From DATJUF01 sp035524095 (GTDB taxonomy: Bacteria; Desulfobacterota; Binatia; Binatales; Binataceae), in contig DATKPK010000280.1 of NCBI GenBank assembly GCA_035524095.1, positions 1-26,710 of the forward strand: a DNA stretch of 26,710 nucleotides. Direction: 5' to 3'. Both the position numbers and the translations under genes were made by a program. The notes under the pieces are model-generated. The model had not been told where the DNA came from. It worked only from the letters and a program-made list of their open reading frames with translations, and searched no databases. Each line of letters begins with the position of its first letter. Positions within the stretch are counted from its first letter, which is position 1. Below are positions 1 to 9,305 of this stretch, piece by piece.

Positions 1-658
1 GATATTTCTGGCTATCGAGCAGAACACGGATGAGGTCCAAACGCGCGGCGACGTAATCAGGTGCGAGCTTCAACGCTGCTGCGAGCAGCAATTCCGCTTC
101 ATCGAGCACTTCGTACCGATGCTGGATTCTCGCCAATAAACGGAGGGCCTCGGCATGGTCGCCGCATTCGATTAGATATGTGCGCAGGATCTTTTCGGCG
201 TCGGCGAGGTCCCCATCCGAGAAGAGGCTTCCGGCACGCACAATGTCCGATGGTAGATGTTTCAGAGCTCTAATACGCTCGGCCGCGGCCGCTGAATTTT
301 TCGCATCCCCAGTCAAAAGGTAAAGCCGTTCCAGCATTGTCCAACTCGTCGTGAGGGCGGGGTTGAGCTCTACTGCTCGCGCGAAAGCATCGATCGCGCG
401 CGGAGTCGTGTAACAGTAGCCGCGCTCCTGAAACAAGAGACTGAAGCCAGGCTGCTGTTGCTGAAGGCGGCGCAGGGTTTCCAGCGCCTCATAGATTTGG
501 TTCAAGCAACGCTGGTTAGCGGCGATCAGGTACAAAACGTCCCGGTTCAAGGGCGCAGAAGCGGATAAAATTTTAGCTGCATCGAGCGCTTCGCCATGCC
601 GCCCTCCTCTGCTGAGCTCGCGGATCCGCCCTACCTCCAGTTCCATCGGCGGCGACAT
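1..658 (-). CDS. TPR-containing sulfotransferase-type protein, N-terminal part (runs off left edge)
   Basis: An uninterrupted minus-strand reading frame of about 219 codons starts at ATG 658 and runs off the left edge, so the C-terminus is missing. An in-frame ATG at 673 would add five residues (MQSQS). The protein is helical and Ala/Leu-rich with TPR-like periodicity. Segments such as NRDVLYLIAANQRCLNQIYE, RAIDAFARAVELNPAL and RAGSLFSDGDLADAEKILR resemble, from memory, the TPR half of bacterial TPR-sulfotransferase fusions. In those proteins a PAPS-dependent sulfotransferase domain follows; here that domain would lie outside the window, so the catalytic half is inferred. The gene diverges from the phospholipase C gene across about 190 bp. 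The TPR call is firm; the sulfotransferase call is moderate. Confidence 0.7.
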   Translation of the reverse strand, partial: MSPPMELEVGRIRELSRGGRHGEALDAAKILSASAPLNRDVLYLIAANQRCLNQIYEALETLRRLQQQQPGFSLLFQERGYCYTTPRAIDAFARAVELNPALTTSWTMLERLYLLTGDAKNSAAAAERIRALKHLPSDIVRAGSLFSDGDLADAEKILRTYLIECGDHAEALRLLARIQHRYEVLDEAELLLAAALKLAPDYVAARLDLIRVLLDSQKY

Positions 659-673
659 TGATTGACTTTGCAT

Positions 674-865
674 GGCCCCGTTCAAAGTACCAACACTGCG
701 CTACATTTTGTCGCAATTCGGAAGAGATTCATCCTTAATTCATCAAGGCGTCACCAAAAGACGACCGCGCTTGCGTAAGCTGTCGGACCGTTGAGCGTCA
801 GACAACGATAACTTTCGGCCCGGCCTTTCCGTGCCGCGCGACCGTCAGAAACATGGAGATACTTT
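674..865. promoter_or_regulatory. Divergent intergenic region
   Basis: About 190 bp separate the divergent TPR and phospholipase genes and should carry both promoters. I could not place a convincing sigma-70 or sigma-54 promoter. The only clear signal is a GGAG at 855-858, seven bases before the phospholipase ATG. Confidence 0.4.
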
Positions 866-3151
866 ATGAGCCATAACCGCTATGTCCATCGGCGCGAATT
901 CCTGCAGTTAATGGGGATGACCGCCGTGGCGACTTCGCTGCCAGCGTCGATTGCCCGGGCCCTCGCGATTCCGGCGCACAATGCCACAGGGACAATTCAA
1001 GATGTCGAGAACGTTGTCATCTTGATGCAGGAGAACCGGCCGTTCGACCATCATTTCGGCACTCTTCGCGGTGTGCGCGGCTTCGCCGATCCGCGCGCCG
1101 TAAACATCAATCTTCCGCTGCAGAGCGGCGGCTCCGTTCTGGCCCCGGTCTTTTTGCAGCCGGCCGGCGCGGCTAATGTCGCAGCGGGATTCTCGGTACC
1201 GCCGGACTATGGCACGCTCGGCGGTCCCGCCGACGGAGTGCCGGTCATCCCGCCGTTTCGCGTCAATCCCGAAAGCATCAGCCCCGGCCTAACGAGCTTG
1301 GGTTTTACATATTTCCCTGGAACGGATCACGGCTGGACCGGTACCCATCTCGCCTGGAACGATGGTCAGTATGACCAGTGGCCCATCCAAAAGGGTCCCA
1401 TCTCGATGTCGTACATGACGCGCCAGGACATCCCGTACCACTATGCATTGGCGGATGCTTTCACGGTCGGGGACGCGTACCACAGCTCGCTCATGGGGCC
1501 GACGAATCCGAATCGCTGCTACTTATGGACGGGCTGCGTGGGAAACGTGAACTACCTCGGACCTGGCGGCACCGACGGGGTAGGCGGGGGGCCCGTTACC
1601 GGCAATGGCCTCCCGAACAATGAATACTTTGTCTGGGAAACGTTCCCTGAAGTGCTGCAGGCAGCTGGCATAAGCTGGAAGATCTACCAGGACCTGGCCG
1701 GGGAAACCTTCGCGCCTGATTTCGGGGACGGGACTGGTAATTCCTTCGCCGGCAACTATACCGACAATTCGATGCTCTACTTCAATCAGTACGCGACCTC
1801 TGCACCCGGGTCGCCGCTGTTCGACAATGGAGCAACGGGCACCGAAATCATCAATAACATCCCGAGTTCTTCAGCATCCGATCAGGCTTGGGTGGCATGG
1901 GCCGAGAGCTTGTTCAGCGTATTCAAAAGCGACGTCCAGAGCGGCAAATTACCGCAGGTTTCGTGGATCGTGGCACCGGCTGGCTATACCGAACATCCGG
2001 ATTACCCGGTCAATTATGGCGCTTGGTACATCTCTCAGATCTTGAACATTCTGGTGTCTAATCCTGAGGTGTTCAGCAAAACGGTCTTCATCATCAACTA
2101 CGACGAAGCCGACGGGAGCTTCGATCACGTCCTGCCACCCACACCGCCGCCGACATCCGCCTATGGGGCGTCGACGGTAAGCACCGAAAACGAGATCGTC
2201 ACGAGGGCGACGCCGTCGGGCCCAATCGGGCTCAATTCGCGTGTTCCCTTCTTAGCGGTCTCGCCATGGAGCAAGGGTGGCTACGTTAATTCCCAAGTCT
2301 TTGATCACACGTCGGTGATCCAGTTTATCGAAAAGCGCTTCGGGGTTTTTGAGAAGAACATCTCACCGTGGCGCCGAGCGGTGGCAGGCGATTTGACGTC
2401 GTGCTTCAACTTTGCGAATCCCAATGAGGCTGCGGCCAATCTACCGAGCACCATTGACGATCTACCTCCGGTAGCAGAGCTCGCAGGCGGTAGTGTAAGC
2501 ACCTTTGTCCCCGCTTTGAGTGACGTGATTATCGGCGTTCCACCGCAAGAAAAAGGCATACGCCCGGCCCGGGCCTTGCCTTATGAGTTGAATGTCGAAG
2601 CATCGGTCGATGCATCAAACGGTACCGTAGAACTAACGTTCTTGAATACGGGTGGCGCGGCTGTAGTGTTCCAGGTACGTTCTAGCAATCCCGCCGATCT
2701 CGTGCGTCAATACACGGTAGAATCTGGCAAGTCGCTGTCTGACACCTGGAACGTACCGGCTAGCTACAATCTGTCGGTGTACGGTCCTAACGGTTTCGTG
2801 CGCTACTTCAATGGCAGCATCGTCTCCAACTCCGCGTTTCTAGATGTGAGTGTCGGTTACGGCACCGCTAATGGCGGTTCGATTCTGTTGAAGATCGCTA
2901 ATGGCGGCGGAGGCCAAGCTCAAGTGAGTATGCTGAACGCCTATACGAGCAAGGTGTACAGTCAGGTGCTGAACTCAGGCTGGAGCTTTGGCGAAATTCT
3001 ATCTCAAAATCAGTACCATGGTTGGTACGATGTAATCATCACGGTTGCGGAGGATCCAACTTTCCAATACCGATTTGCTGGCCACGTCGAAACTGGAAAG
3101 CCGAGCTTCTCGGATCCCGCGATGGGAGGTCTTGTTACTCTCAAGGGCTAA
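866..3151 (+). CDS. Tat-exported phospholipase C (phosphoesterase family)
   Basis: A 761-aa non-haemolytic-type phospholipase C, which hydrolyses phospholipid head groups outside the cytoplasm. The N-terminus has a twin-arginine signal (HRREFLQL, Arg9-Arg10, then a hydrophobic stretch to about residue 35), the usual export route of this family. The catalytic alkaline-phosphatase-like domain begins near residue 46 and shows the signature ENRPFDHHFG at 56-65, then DHGW and the DEADGSFDHV metal/active-site segment. Two beta-rich repeats at about 570-655 and 665-755 match the position of the paired C-terminal DUF756 domains. Length agrees with full-length family members. ATG 866 is preceded by GGAG at good spacing. 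Phosphate-starvation control is common in the family, but I see no convincing Pho box. It appears to be a single-gene unit, closed by the hairpin at 3206-3227. Confidence 0.92.
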   Translation: MSHNRYVHRREFLQLMGMTAVATSLPASIARALAIPAHNATGTIQDVENVVILMQENRPFDHHFGTLRGVRGFADPRAVNINLPLQSGGSVLAPVFLQPAGAANVAAGFSVPPDYGTLGGPADGVPVIPPFRVNPESISPGLTSLGFTYFPGTDHGWTGTHLAWNDGQYDQWPIQKGPISMSYMTRQDIPYHYALADAFTVGDAYHSSLMGPTNPNRCYLWTGCVGNVNYLGPGGTDGVGGGPVTGNGLPNNEYFVWETFPEVLQAAGISWKIYQDLAGETFAPDFGDGTGNSFAGNYTDNSMLYFNQYATSAPGSPLFDNGATGTEIINNIPSSSASDQAWVAWAESLFSVFKSDVQSGKLPQVSWIVAPAGYTEHPDYPVNYGAWYISQILNILVSNPEVFSKTVFIINYDEADGSFDHVLPPTPPPTSAYGASTVSTENEIVTRATPSGPIGLNSRVPFLAVSPWSKGGYVNSQVFDHTSVIQFIEKRFGVFEKNISPWRRAVAGDLTSCFNFANPNEAAANLPSTIDDLPPVAELAGGSVSTFVPALSDVIIGVPPQEKGIRPARALPYELNVEASVDASNGTVELTFLNTGGAAVVFQVRSSNPADLVRQYTVESGKSLSDTWNVPASYNLSVYGPNGFVRYFNGSIVSNSAFLDVSVGYGTANGGSILLKIANGGGGQAQVSMLNAYTSKVYSQVLNSGWSFGEILSQNQYHGWYDVIITVAEDPTFQYRFAGHVETGKPSFSDPAMGGLVTLKG

Positions 3152-3205
3152 TCGGAAACAGATCGTGCTTCGCCCGCTTTCCTGATAGTTCAACACTGAG
3201 GTACG

Positions 3206-3227
3206 GAGGGGGAGTTGCATCCCCCTC
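3206..3227 (+). terminator. Hairpin after phospholipase C
   Basis: A perfect 7-bp inverted repeat (GAGGGGG / CCCCCTC) with an 8-nt loop lies 55 bp after the phospholipase stop codon. No T-tract follows, so intrinsic termination would be weak; it may only stabilise the mRNA end. Confidence 0.45.
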
Positions 3228-3369
3228 GCAACGTCGACTATCACTCGGAACTGAAAACAATCAGTACACAAAGGGTGAACCGAATCCGAGGATCAAAATC
3301 GGCCATCCGGCGCTGTTACACTCTAGAATTCTTTTTCGACTCGATACGCGCGCGTGCGCCGGATCTGTC

Positions 3370-3651
3370 CTAGCAGGCGCCTGAACGCCAAGAGCAAATA
3401 TTCTGCGGATAGCCCATCTGCACCAATTTGGGATTCAATACTTGATTCACAAATTGATCGATGGTCGCAGCTGCGAGTTCGGGACTCGGCGCCGCGACAG
3501 GAATGGTAGTCCATGGCCGGCCGGCGAATTGAAGACAAAACGGGAATGAGATCATTTGCTCACTCGCATCCGCGCCATCCGTATCTTCGCCGGCAGTCAG
3601 ATCGGACGGCAGATCAACATCAGTGGGAAAACTGCTTAGATCAGGCGCCAT
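3370..3651 (-). CDS. Small protein of unknown function, 93 aa
   Basis: I do not recognise this protein. The reading frame extends upstream to TTG 3678 and ATG 3675, but ATG 3651 is preferred because AAGAGAGAG sits seven to eight bases before it. The N-terminal 35 residues are acidic and Asp/Ser/Thr-rich. The rest is more hydrophobic (ISFPFCLQFAGRPW), with an amphipathic helix at AAATIDQFVNQVL and two cysteines near the C-terminus (CSWRSGAC). There is no signal peptide or membrane segment. It is the last gene of the minus-strand cluster, about 140 bp after the 85-aa gene. Short modified peptides of other families also end in Cys-containing tails, but nothing here proves processing. It could be a chance ORF; the ribosome binding site and position argue for a gene. 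Confidence 0.5.
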   Translation of the reverse strand: MAPDLSSFPTDVDLPSDLTAGEDTDGADASEQMISFPFCLQFAGRPWTTIPVAAPSPELAAATIDQFVNQVLNPKLVQMGYPQNICSWRSGAC

Positions 3652-3789
3652 TGATATACTCTCTCTTCGTTTCATCAAACGAATTTTCGGTTAGCAGATA
3701 ATATCAGCTCACCGGCACCGGCGAGCATCCTCGCCACTTCAATCGCCGAGATGATTTAATCTCGTCTCAACCGTGAGTGACTTCCGGCA

Positions 3790-4047
3790 TTAGCCGAGCG
3801 TGCATTCATCACCATCACTTATCCCGTCCTGGCGCTTATTGCTGTTGATACTTCCGTCGCTACTTGCGAAGGTCCAGTGTGCGGCGCCCTTGCCCCACGA
3901 GTCAGCGACCACCTCGACAGCAACACTTTCGCCTTGGTTGAGCGGAACCGTATCGAGCACTTGCTTGCTCGTCCGATCGTCCCACACGTTTACGTTGACA
4001 TCAGACATCTGATCGTTGCTCAAGTTAAAATGAATCGTGTCTGCCAT
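3790..4047 (-). CDS. Small acidic protein of unknown function, 85 aa
   Basis: I do not recognise the family. ATG 4047 follows an AGGAG at good spacing, so the start is well supported. The protein has no signal peptide, is Asp/Asn/Ser-rich, and alternates polar and hydrophobic residues (DVNVNVWDDRTSKQ, ESVAVEVVADSWGKG, AHWTFASSDGSI) like a small beta-sandwich of about eight strands. It lies about 200 bp downstream of the 728-aa gene on the same strand and is followed by the 93-aa gene. A small beta-domain accessory or ligand-binding protein for the larger cluster proteins is possible, but that rests on position alone. Confidence 0.65.
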   Translation of the reverse strand: MADTIHFNLSNDQMSDVNVNVWDDRTSKQVLDTVPLNQGESVAVEVVADSWGKGAAHWTFASSDGSINSNKRQDGISDGDECTLG

Positions 4048-4245
4048 AACCCTTTCTCCTATGCGAATATTTCGGAATATTTTTCAATAACTCTGACACT
4101 CTCCAGACATCTCCGTTTGCCCGCCGCGTCAGCCGGAGAAAAGACCAACTCTTGCTATGGCGCTGAAGTATCTAATGCACCCGTAAGGCCCCAGGACCAG
4201 GCCCAGCGGGATTTCCCGACCTAGAAATCATCAGCAAGCGCCGCC
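4048..4245 (-). promoter_or_regulatory. Spacer between 728-aa and 85-aa genes
   Basis: A 198-bp gap inside the cluster. The part next to the 85-aa gene is AT-rich, with two AATATT palindromes near 4067-4082, so a separate promoter for the two small genes is possible. I could not identify a clear -10/-35 or -24/-12 pair. Confidence 0.3.
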
Positions 4246-6432
4246 TTAACTCTTGGCAACGTGTTGGTCGATATCACTTTGCAGAACCAGCAGCACCGGC
4301 GTGGCATTAAAATCGTTCTGCATCGTAAAGTTGATAGGGGCAGAACCTAGAGCGGTGAAATGGACTTGAACGCTCACATTGCCGGGCAATGAAAAGATGG
4401 CATTTTCCAGCGGCACAACGATATGCGTGCTGTCGGCGCGAAGGTCCTTATTGAGTTTCAAGGACCGTGGCGTCAAATTCGTCAGATTCGCAAATGTAAT
4501 GTCGATGATGACCGAATCGACTTTCTTGAAGTCAATCCCTGATCCGTCCACCGCAACAACATATTGAGTCGCTTGCACATCCGCCGTCTGGAAATGAAGA
4601 AACCGCGTCACATCCGCCTTTGCCATTGAGCCTGGGAGGCGTATTTGGGCGTCAGCTGCGAACATCAAATCGGCGTGGTCGGCTGGCAGCGGGATAGACA
4701 ACGAGCCGTTGGCGGGGAGCGTGGACGCCGTATCAACCTCTGTGACAACCGCTCCTTTAATTAGCGCGTAGCGCGATATTTGTAAGTCGAGCGGCGATTG
4801 ATTGGTCAGTTTCATTTCGCCCGCACCTTCTTCAAATTCTGCAACAATCTCGTCAGTTCCCGCCGAGTGAGAGAAATTCAGATCAATTGCCGAGACGATC
4901 GCGTCCGGATAGCCGTCGTCTAGTTTGAGGCTTAGCGAGCCGACGAGATCGGCCCCGCTGGTCGTACAAAGCCGCATGATGAATAGATTCGCGTTTGCCA
5001 CGGCGGGGCTTTCGGACGCGCCATCGCGAATTCCGACGTTGACCGAAAACGTATGAGGCTCTGTACCGGCGCTAATGCTAGTCTCGCTCTGGAATTCAGT
5101 GGCTAAAGTAGACGGCGGAGTATTCCGCTGGAACTCAGGCAACTTTAGGGTATAACCCTTAAGCTCATCCTGGCTGAGAATGTCCTGAGTTAACTTGAGA
5201 AAATCGATGCGGCTAACTTCTGGAGCGATCGTGAAATCAAACTCGAACTTGCATCGGCTTCCGTCAGCCGCCGAACTGTCCACCAAGGCCATGCATAATG
5301 CTGCGCAGCCGGACCGGCCGCGAACTATGGAATAACGCTTCGGTATAGCGACAATCGTGCGGCTCAGCACGCCGACGAAGAGACGGCTTACCGTCGGATA
5401 CTTTTGACTGATATCTCCAAGCGCCTTTAACTCAGCAAACTCCGTCTGACTCACCGAAAATGCGTTGAGGTCGGCCGCATCACGAATTACATGATTCGCG
5501 CTTGTCGAGGTGGAGACCGAGTACTTAAGCTGATAAGCGTCTTGTTTGTACTTGAGGCCCAGCGGAACTTGAACGCTCCACGGCTGTGTCGTGTCCACCA
5601 GCGCAGGGGCGGGCAGGGCTATCGGTCTATGAGGTTGAGGTGGTAGTGGAGCAAAAGACCGGAATTGCACCGGTCGCCGCGGAAAGACTCCTGGCGCGTG
5701 AGGGAGTTCGGTCGCAGCGACGGGCGTATCCGCGAATCTGGATAGAGCGATCAATCTCAGATTTGGCGGCAGACTCGCTGGACTGGACAGTAACCAAGCC
5801 TGATACGATGCACTGAGGCAGATGACGGCTTTGCCGAATACAGTGAGATCCTGGTAGAGGCCGACTACGGACGGGCCCAATATTGAACCATCGAAAGTCA
5901 GGCGGATAGTGTTCGCGTCGATATTTTGAATGGCCGCGGGAAACATTCTTTGCAGTTGCTGCCCAGAATCCCCGGTATAAACGCTGACGAGTGACGCGGA
6001 TAAATTTGATAAAGGGATCTCTCTAAGCTCTACTGCGGCAGTCGATTGAGCGATCTTCTGTACATCGGCTGGCTTCGATTTTTGCAGACGCAACGTCAGT
6101 TGGGCCTTATTGAAAGGGTTTCCTTTCGCGTCCTGCCCGGATTGGCTCGCTACAAAAGCAAAGTCGGGATCGACGTCAGCAAATACCGTGAACTGAGGGA
6201 GATACCAGTGTAACTTCGGATCATTACGATCAACGAAGAGATTGCCGTTGCGAGAATTCGTCAATGGCAAACTGGCTGGGCGGATAGGCACCGCATGATA
6301 CGGCACCGCAGGCTGCGCTACCGTTCCATGATTAACCGGGGCAGCTAGTTTTATAGGCATAGGAGCGGCGATGCGTTTAACCGTCGCCGCACCTACGAAA
6401 CGAGCCGTCGTGCCCGCCACAGGCTGGTTCAT
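4246..6432 (-). CDS. Large unrecognised protein, 728 aa, with N-terminal WYLP motif
   Basis: No domain that I can name. ATG 6432 overlaps the stop of the upstream 674-aa gene in an ATGA, so the two are very probably translated together. Residues 1-60 are Ala/Pro-rich and low in complexity. Then come NLFVDRNDPKLHWYLPQF (64-81) and a run of beta-prone segments to the end, such as DPDFAFVASQSG, AQLTLRLQ and SVQVHFTALGSAPINFTMQ. There is no signal peptide or membrane helix. The N-terminal pattern (acidic/Asn stretch, aromatic-Y-hydrophobic-P, then a strand ending in Phe) recalls YYYVP near residue 55 of the 674-aa neighbour, so the two may share a domain. The overall look is a multi-domain beta structural or binding protein; function is unknown. 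Confidence 0.85.
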   Translation of the reverse strand: MNQPVAGTTARFVGAATVKRIAAPMPIKLAAPVNHGTVAQPAVPYHAVPIRPASLPLTNSRNGNLFVDRNDPKLHWYLPQFTVFADVDPDFAFVASQSGQDAKGNPFNKAQLTLRLQKSKPADVQKIAQSTAAVELREIPLSNLSASLVSVYTGDSGQQLQRMFPAAIQNIDANTIRLTFDGSILGPSVVGLYQDLTVFGKAVICLSASYQAWLLSSPASLPPNLRLIALSRFADTPVAATELPHAPGVFPRRPVQFRSFAPLPPQPHRPIALPAPALVDTTQPWSVQVPLGLKYKQDAYQLKYSVSTSTSANHVIRDAADLNAFSVSQTEFAELKALGDISQKYPTVSRLFVGVLSRTIVAIPKRYSIVRGRSGCAALCMALVDSSAADGSRCKFEFDFTIAPEVSRIDFLKLTQDILSQDELKGYTLKLPEFQRNTPPSTLATEFQSETSISAGTEPHTFSVNVGIRDGASESPAVANANLFIMRLCTTSGADLVGSLSLKLDDGYPDAIVSAIDLNFSHSAGTDEIVAEFEEGAGEMKLTNQSPLDLQISRYALIKGAVVTEVDTASTLPANGSLSIPLPADHADLMFAADAQIRLPGSMAKADVTRFLHFQTADVQATQYVVAVDGSGIDFKKVDSVIIDITFANLTNLTPRSLKLNKDLRADSTHIVVPLENAIFSLPGNVSVQVHFTALGSAPINFTMQNDFNATPVLLVLQSDIDQHVAKS

Positions 6433-8453
6433 TTCGCCGCGGCCTCCTTGAGGGCCTGCAAAACGTATTTCGCGACCAAGGCATTCTGGTCTGGATCGGT
6501 AAGCGCAGGGATTACAATTTTATAGGGTACTATGCGCTTGATCCGTCCTAGATTCAGGGGGACCGCCTGGTTCCCGCTCCATTGCACCGGTGTTCCCGCG
6601 AAATCGGACGCCGGAGGAGCAACCTCAACATCTATTTTGACGCGAGCGATCGTCTGACTAAAATACTTGTCCGACCAAATCTGCCAGGTCGCCACTGGAT
6701 TCGCCTTTGGATCGTCGTTAGTCATCACCAATATGTCCGTCCGATCACCAAGCTGTACCGTTAGCGTCACGGTTATGTTAGGCGCGTTCACTGGCCGATC
6801 CAGGAAAAACTTGACAAAGACGTAGCCGACATCATCCGGACCAACGACCGGTGCATGGTCATTGGTGGTAATTTCTGAAGTAAAAGTAGTCGTGCCGTTG
6901 GAAAGATCGACTCGCGGATCATCAGGTTTGTATATCAATGTCCTCTTGATCTTCACCTGATCGGGATCCCAACCGCCAACTTTCTGATCCAGCCGCAAGA
7001 ACGAAATGTTAATGATGTCTTTCGGATTGTCGCGACTCCAACTTGCCAGCGTAACCGGCGCTGTTTGATCGATATGCGTGGGATTGTAGTGAAATCCCTC
7101 GGCTCGGGAAGTCAGCGCAATGCTTCTATCATTGTTAAGCGGCTTATCAAAATTAGGATAACTAACCTGGATAAGAGCTTCGTTTATCGGATCCGCGGTA
7201 GAGCCATCTCCAAAATCAATATTGGGCGAGGCGGCAATTTGAATCTTCTTAAAAAACTCGCCTACATCGACGATGGCTAGATATTTATTGAGATCCTTTT
7301 TTATGGCTGGGCCAAGGGCCGTTAGCGTCCCCGGCTTGGTGTCTTCTTTCGATATAGTTTGATTGATCTCAAAGTGATCGTCGAACTTGACGCCATGTTT
7401 CTGATAATTCGCTTTCAGACTGACTGCCACGCCACCGCAGGCGCCGGCGCTCGCCTTGGCAGGATCTTCCGGCTTCGGCTGCCAATCGAAAATCTCCGTC
7501 TTGACCAGGTTCCACGCTTTGTCCTGCATATCCGAAATGGTCGTTTCGATTAACTTCTTTATGTCAGCATCGACATCCGTACCGTTCTGCTGGATAACCG
7601 TCGTGATTGCCCCGTTCGTTACACAAGACTGGTAGTTGGCGGACAGGTCAGCCTGGAAGAAGCCGTACTTGGCCTGCAGCGCTCCGGAAAACTGATCAAA
7701 CGTCTTGTCCATATCAACGTGCATGCGGATATCGCAAGCGTTGATGTAGAACAGCTGCTTCATATTGTAATGGACGGTGAAAGGCGATTGGCCCGCTTTA
7801 AGCGCACCGACCACTGCTCCTGCGGCCATTTGGTTGCAGGTCACGAGGAAACTGCTTATGCCAGACGCTTCGATGCTTCCGTGGCCTGCGCCCTGGGCAT
7901 TGATGAACCATGGTGATTTATTATCGCCAGCGCCGGGTAACTGAGGGATCTCAATAGTCACTGCATTATCGACGATCGGCACAATTCCGAGCAGAGGGTC
8001 AGGATCCTTCGCGTCCCGCAAGAAGAATCTCGCGATTCTCGGCGAGGGCTTTTCGTGATCTTTAGCCTTCAGCTTGGCCAGTGCTCCTGCCAGGACGCTC
8101 TCAGGAACGGCCATAGTCGTCGAGAAAGACATGAACGCGCCCCCCGCATCCACTTCACCACCGGTACTGGGCATGCCGCTGATGCCTAAAGTGTCTTCGG
8201 CTGTCATCAGACCCTTGAAAAGGGTGACGCTGAAATCATAGTCGTCAGAGCCCACTTTCTTAGCTAACTGCACTTCCTTGGGTACATAATAGTACTGCGT
8301 GGGCAGCCCATTACTCTTCAAGGCTGGATTATTAGCGTCCGGATAGATCTCCAGCGCGAATGGTACGGCGCCCGGCTCACTGGCATCTATCGTTAACGTG
8401 ATGAAGTCAGGACCAAAAAGTGGCCCAAGTGCGTGAATGCTCTCATCTGTCAC
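6429..8453 (-). CDS. Large unrecognised protein, 674 aa, with N-terminal YYYVP motif
   Basis: Family not recognised. The start is GTG 8453, with AGAGG nine bases upstream. The N-terminus contains PFALEIYPDANNPAL and QYYYVP (about 32-57), then a strand-rich region (YDFSVTLFKG) and a Gly-rich stretch ending in GGAFMSFS. The middle (about 215-345) is more helical, with cysteines in FYINACDIRMHVD, YQSCVTNG and SAGACGGVAVS. The C-terminal third is beta-rich. There is no signal peptide or transmembrane segment. It overlaps the 728-aa gene by four bases and lies about 200 bp downstream of the NlpC/P60-like gene on the same strand. The mix suggests a large cytoplasmic or non-classically exported structural protein. 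Enzymatic activity cannot be claimed. Confidence 0.85.
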   Translation of the reverse strand: MTDESIHALGPLFGPDFITLTIDASEPGAVPFALEIYPDANNPALKSNGLPTQYYYVPKEVQLAKKVGSDDYDFSVTLFKGLMTAEDTLGISGMPSTGGEVDAGGAFMSFSTTMAVPESVLAGALAKLKAKDHEKPSPRIARFFLRDAKDPDPLLGIVPIVDNAVTIEIPQLPGAGDNKSPWFINAQGAGHGSIEASGISSFLVTCNQMAAGAVVGALKAGQSPFTVHYNMKQLFYINACDIRMHVDMDKTFDQFSGALQAKYGFFQADLSANYQSCVTNGAITTVIQQNGTDVDADIKKLIETTISDMQDKAWNLVKTEIFDWQPKPEDPAKASAGACGGVAVSLKANYQKHGVKFDDHFEINQTISKEDTKPGTLTALGPAIKKDLNKYLAIVDVGEFFKKIQIAASPNIDFGDGSTADPINEALIQVSYPNFDKPLNNDRSIALTSRAEGFHYNPTHIDQTAPVTLASWSRDNPKDIINISFLRLDQKVGGWDPDQVKIKRTLIYKPDDPRVDLSNGTTTFTSEITTNDHAPVVGPDDVGYVFVKFFLDRPVNAPNITVTLTVQLGDRTDILVMTNDDPKANPVATWQIWSDKYFSQTIARVKIDVEVAPPASDFAGTPVQWSGNQAVPLNLGRIKRIVPYKIVIPALTDPDQNALVAKYVLQALKEAAAK

Positions 8454-8649
8454 GTCAATTAACCTCTTGATTGCTTAGTTTAGATTAGTTGCGACGCTTC
8501 TATTTTGGACCTTGAACAGACGGTTCAACTCCTTGGTAAAAGTCGCGAGGTGGACGAGCGATTAGCAACACTATCAACGATTGCGTCGGATGATTTCCGA
8601 AAACATCTGCAACTGCTCGAACACGCTGCCGCGATCACGCTCCCGCTTT
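8454..8649. other. Spacer between NlpC/P60-like and 674-aa genes
   Basis: A 196-bp gap within the cluster. It holds a 6-bp inverted repeat (TTGAAC / GTTCAA, 5-nt loop) at 8512-8528. A plus-strand open frame of 58 codons (TTG 8505 to TGA 8681) crosses it; its predicted product is a Leu/Glu-rich helix. No ribosome binding site supports that frame. Confidence 0.3.
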
Positions 8650-9258
8650 TCAACTTGCCGCGAGCTTCGGCAACACCATGACGCTGCGATGTTGAGGCTT
8701 AGGCCATAGCTGGTCGTGCTGCCACCAGAATGAGCCGTCAGAGCGAATAATGGCGGGAGAATGACCATTTGGCCCGCAGCACTGAATTACTGTAAGTAGC
8801 CGGTAATCGGGTGCTTCGGGATCGAATTCGGGTGGCACGCTTTCGATTAGTGCGACATGTCCTATAAAAGGGTTCGGATTGCGTGGGTCGCGAATAGTCG
8901 GATAGAGTAGCCATGCGCCCGCGACAGGTGCAGAGATCACAGTCCCGATTTCCTGCTTATGGTGCGCGTCCTCAATCACCGAATCGACATTTATGTCGTC
9001 GCTGACAGTGGCCCACGCACCGGAATTGAACCCCGGCTGATGGCGTCTGATTTTATAGCACCAACACACTGCGAAACCGGCGCAGTCGGCCCCTGTTTGC
9101 TCACCGTCGTCGTGCTGTGTGAAGGGAAGATCGATTAAATTACCGGACGCGTCCGCCGCCGGCCGATAATCTCCTGTCCCCAGAATATACTCACCGTGGC
9201 CTACCATCGACTGCGCGCGCTCAACCGCTTCTTGCATTGAAGTGGTAATGCTAATCAC
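8650..9258 (-). CDS. NlpC/P60-like cysteine peptidase or amidase, 202 aa
   Basis: The sequence GADCAGF (Cys59) resembles the DCSGF catalytic cysteine motif of NlpC/P60 proteins, and FIGHVALIES (His134) fits the catalytic histidine strand. Family members cleave peptidoglycan stem peptides or related amide bonds. The frame is open to GTG 9273, but GTG 9258 is chosen because GGAGG lies six bases before it. There is no signal peptide, so the protein would act in the cytoplasm, be released by a dedicated route or lysis, or not be a wall hydrolase. It lies 47 bp after the peptidoglycan-binding protein gene, so the binding and catalytic functions are split between adjacent genes. The fold call is from motifs only. 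Confidence 0.7.
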   Translation of the reverse strand: MISITTSMQEAVERAQSMVGHGEYILGTGDYRPAADASGNLIDLPFTQHDDGEQTGADCAGFAVCWCYKIRRHQPGFNSGAWATVSDDINVDSVIEDAHHKQEIGTVISAPVAGAWLLYPTIRDPRNPNPFIGHVALIESVPPEFDPEAPDYRLLTVIQCCGPNGHSPAIIRSDGSFWWQHDQLWPKPQHRSVMVLPKLAAS

Positions 9259-9305
9259 TAGATCCTCCGACACGATTCGCGACTAAAGGTACGATAAGCC
9301 GCATA

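Noticed and set aside
780..806. Possible Pho box before the phospholipase C gene
   Set aside because: CTGTC and CGTCAG are present, but the 11-bp repeat spacing of Pho boxes is not met.
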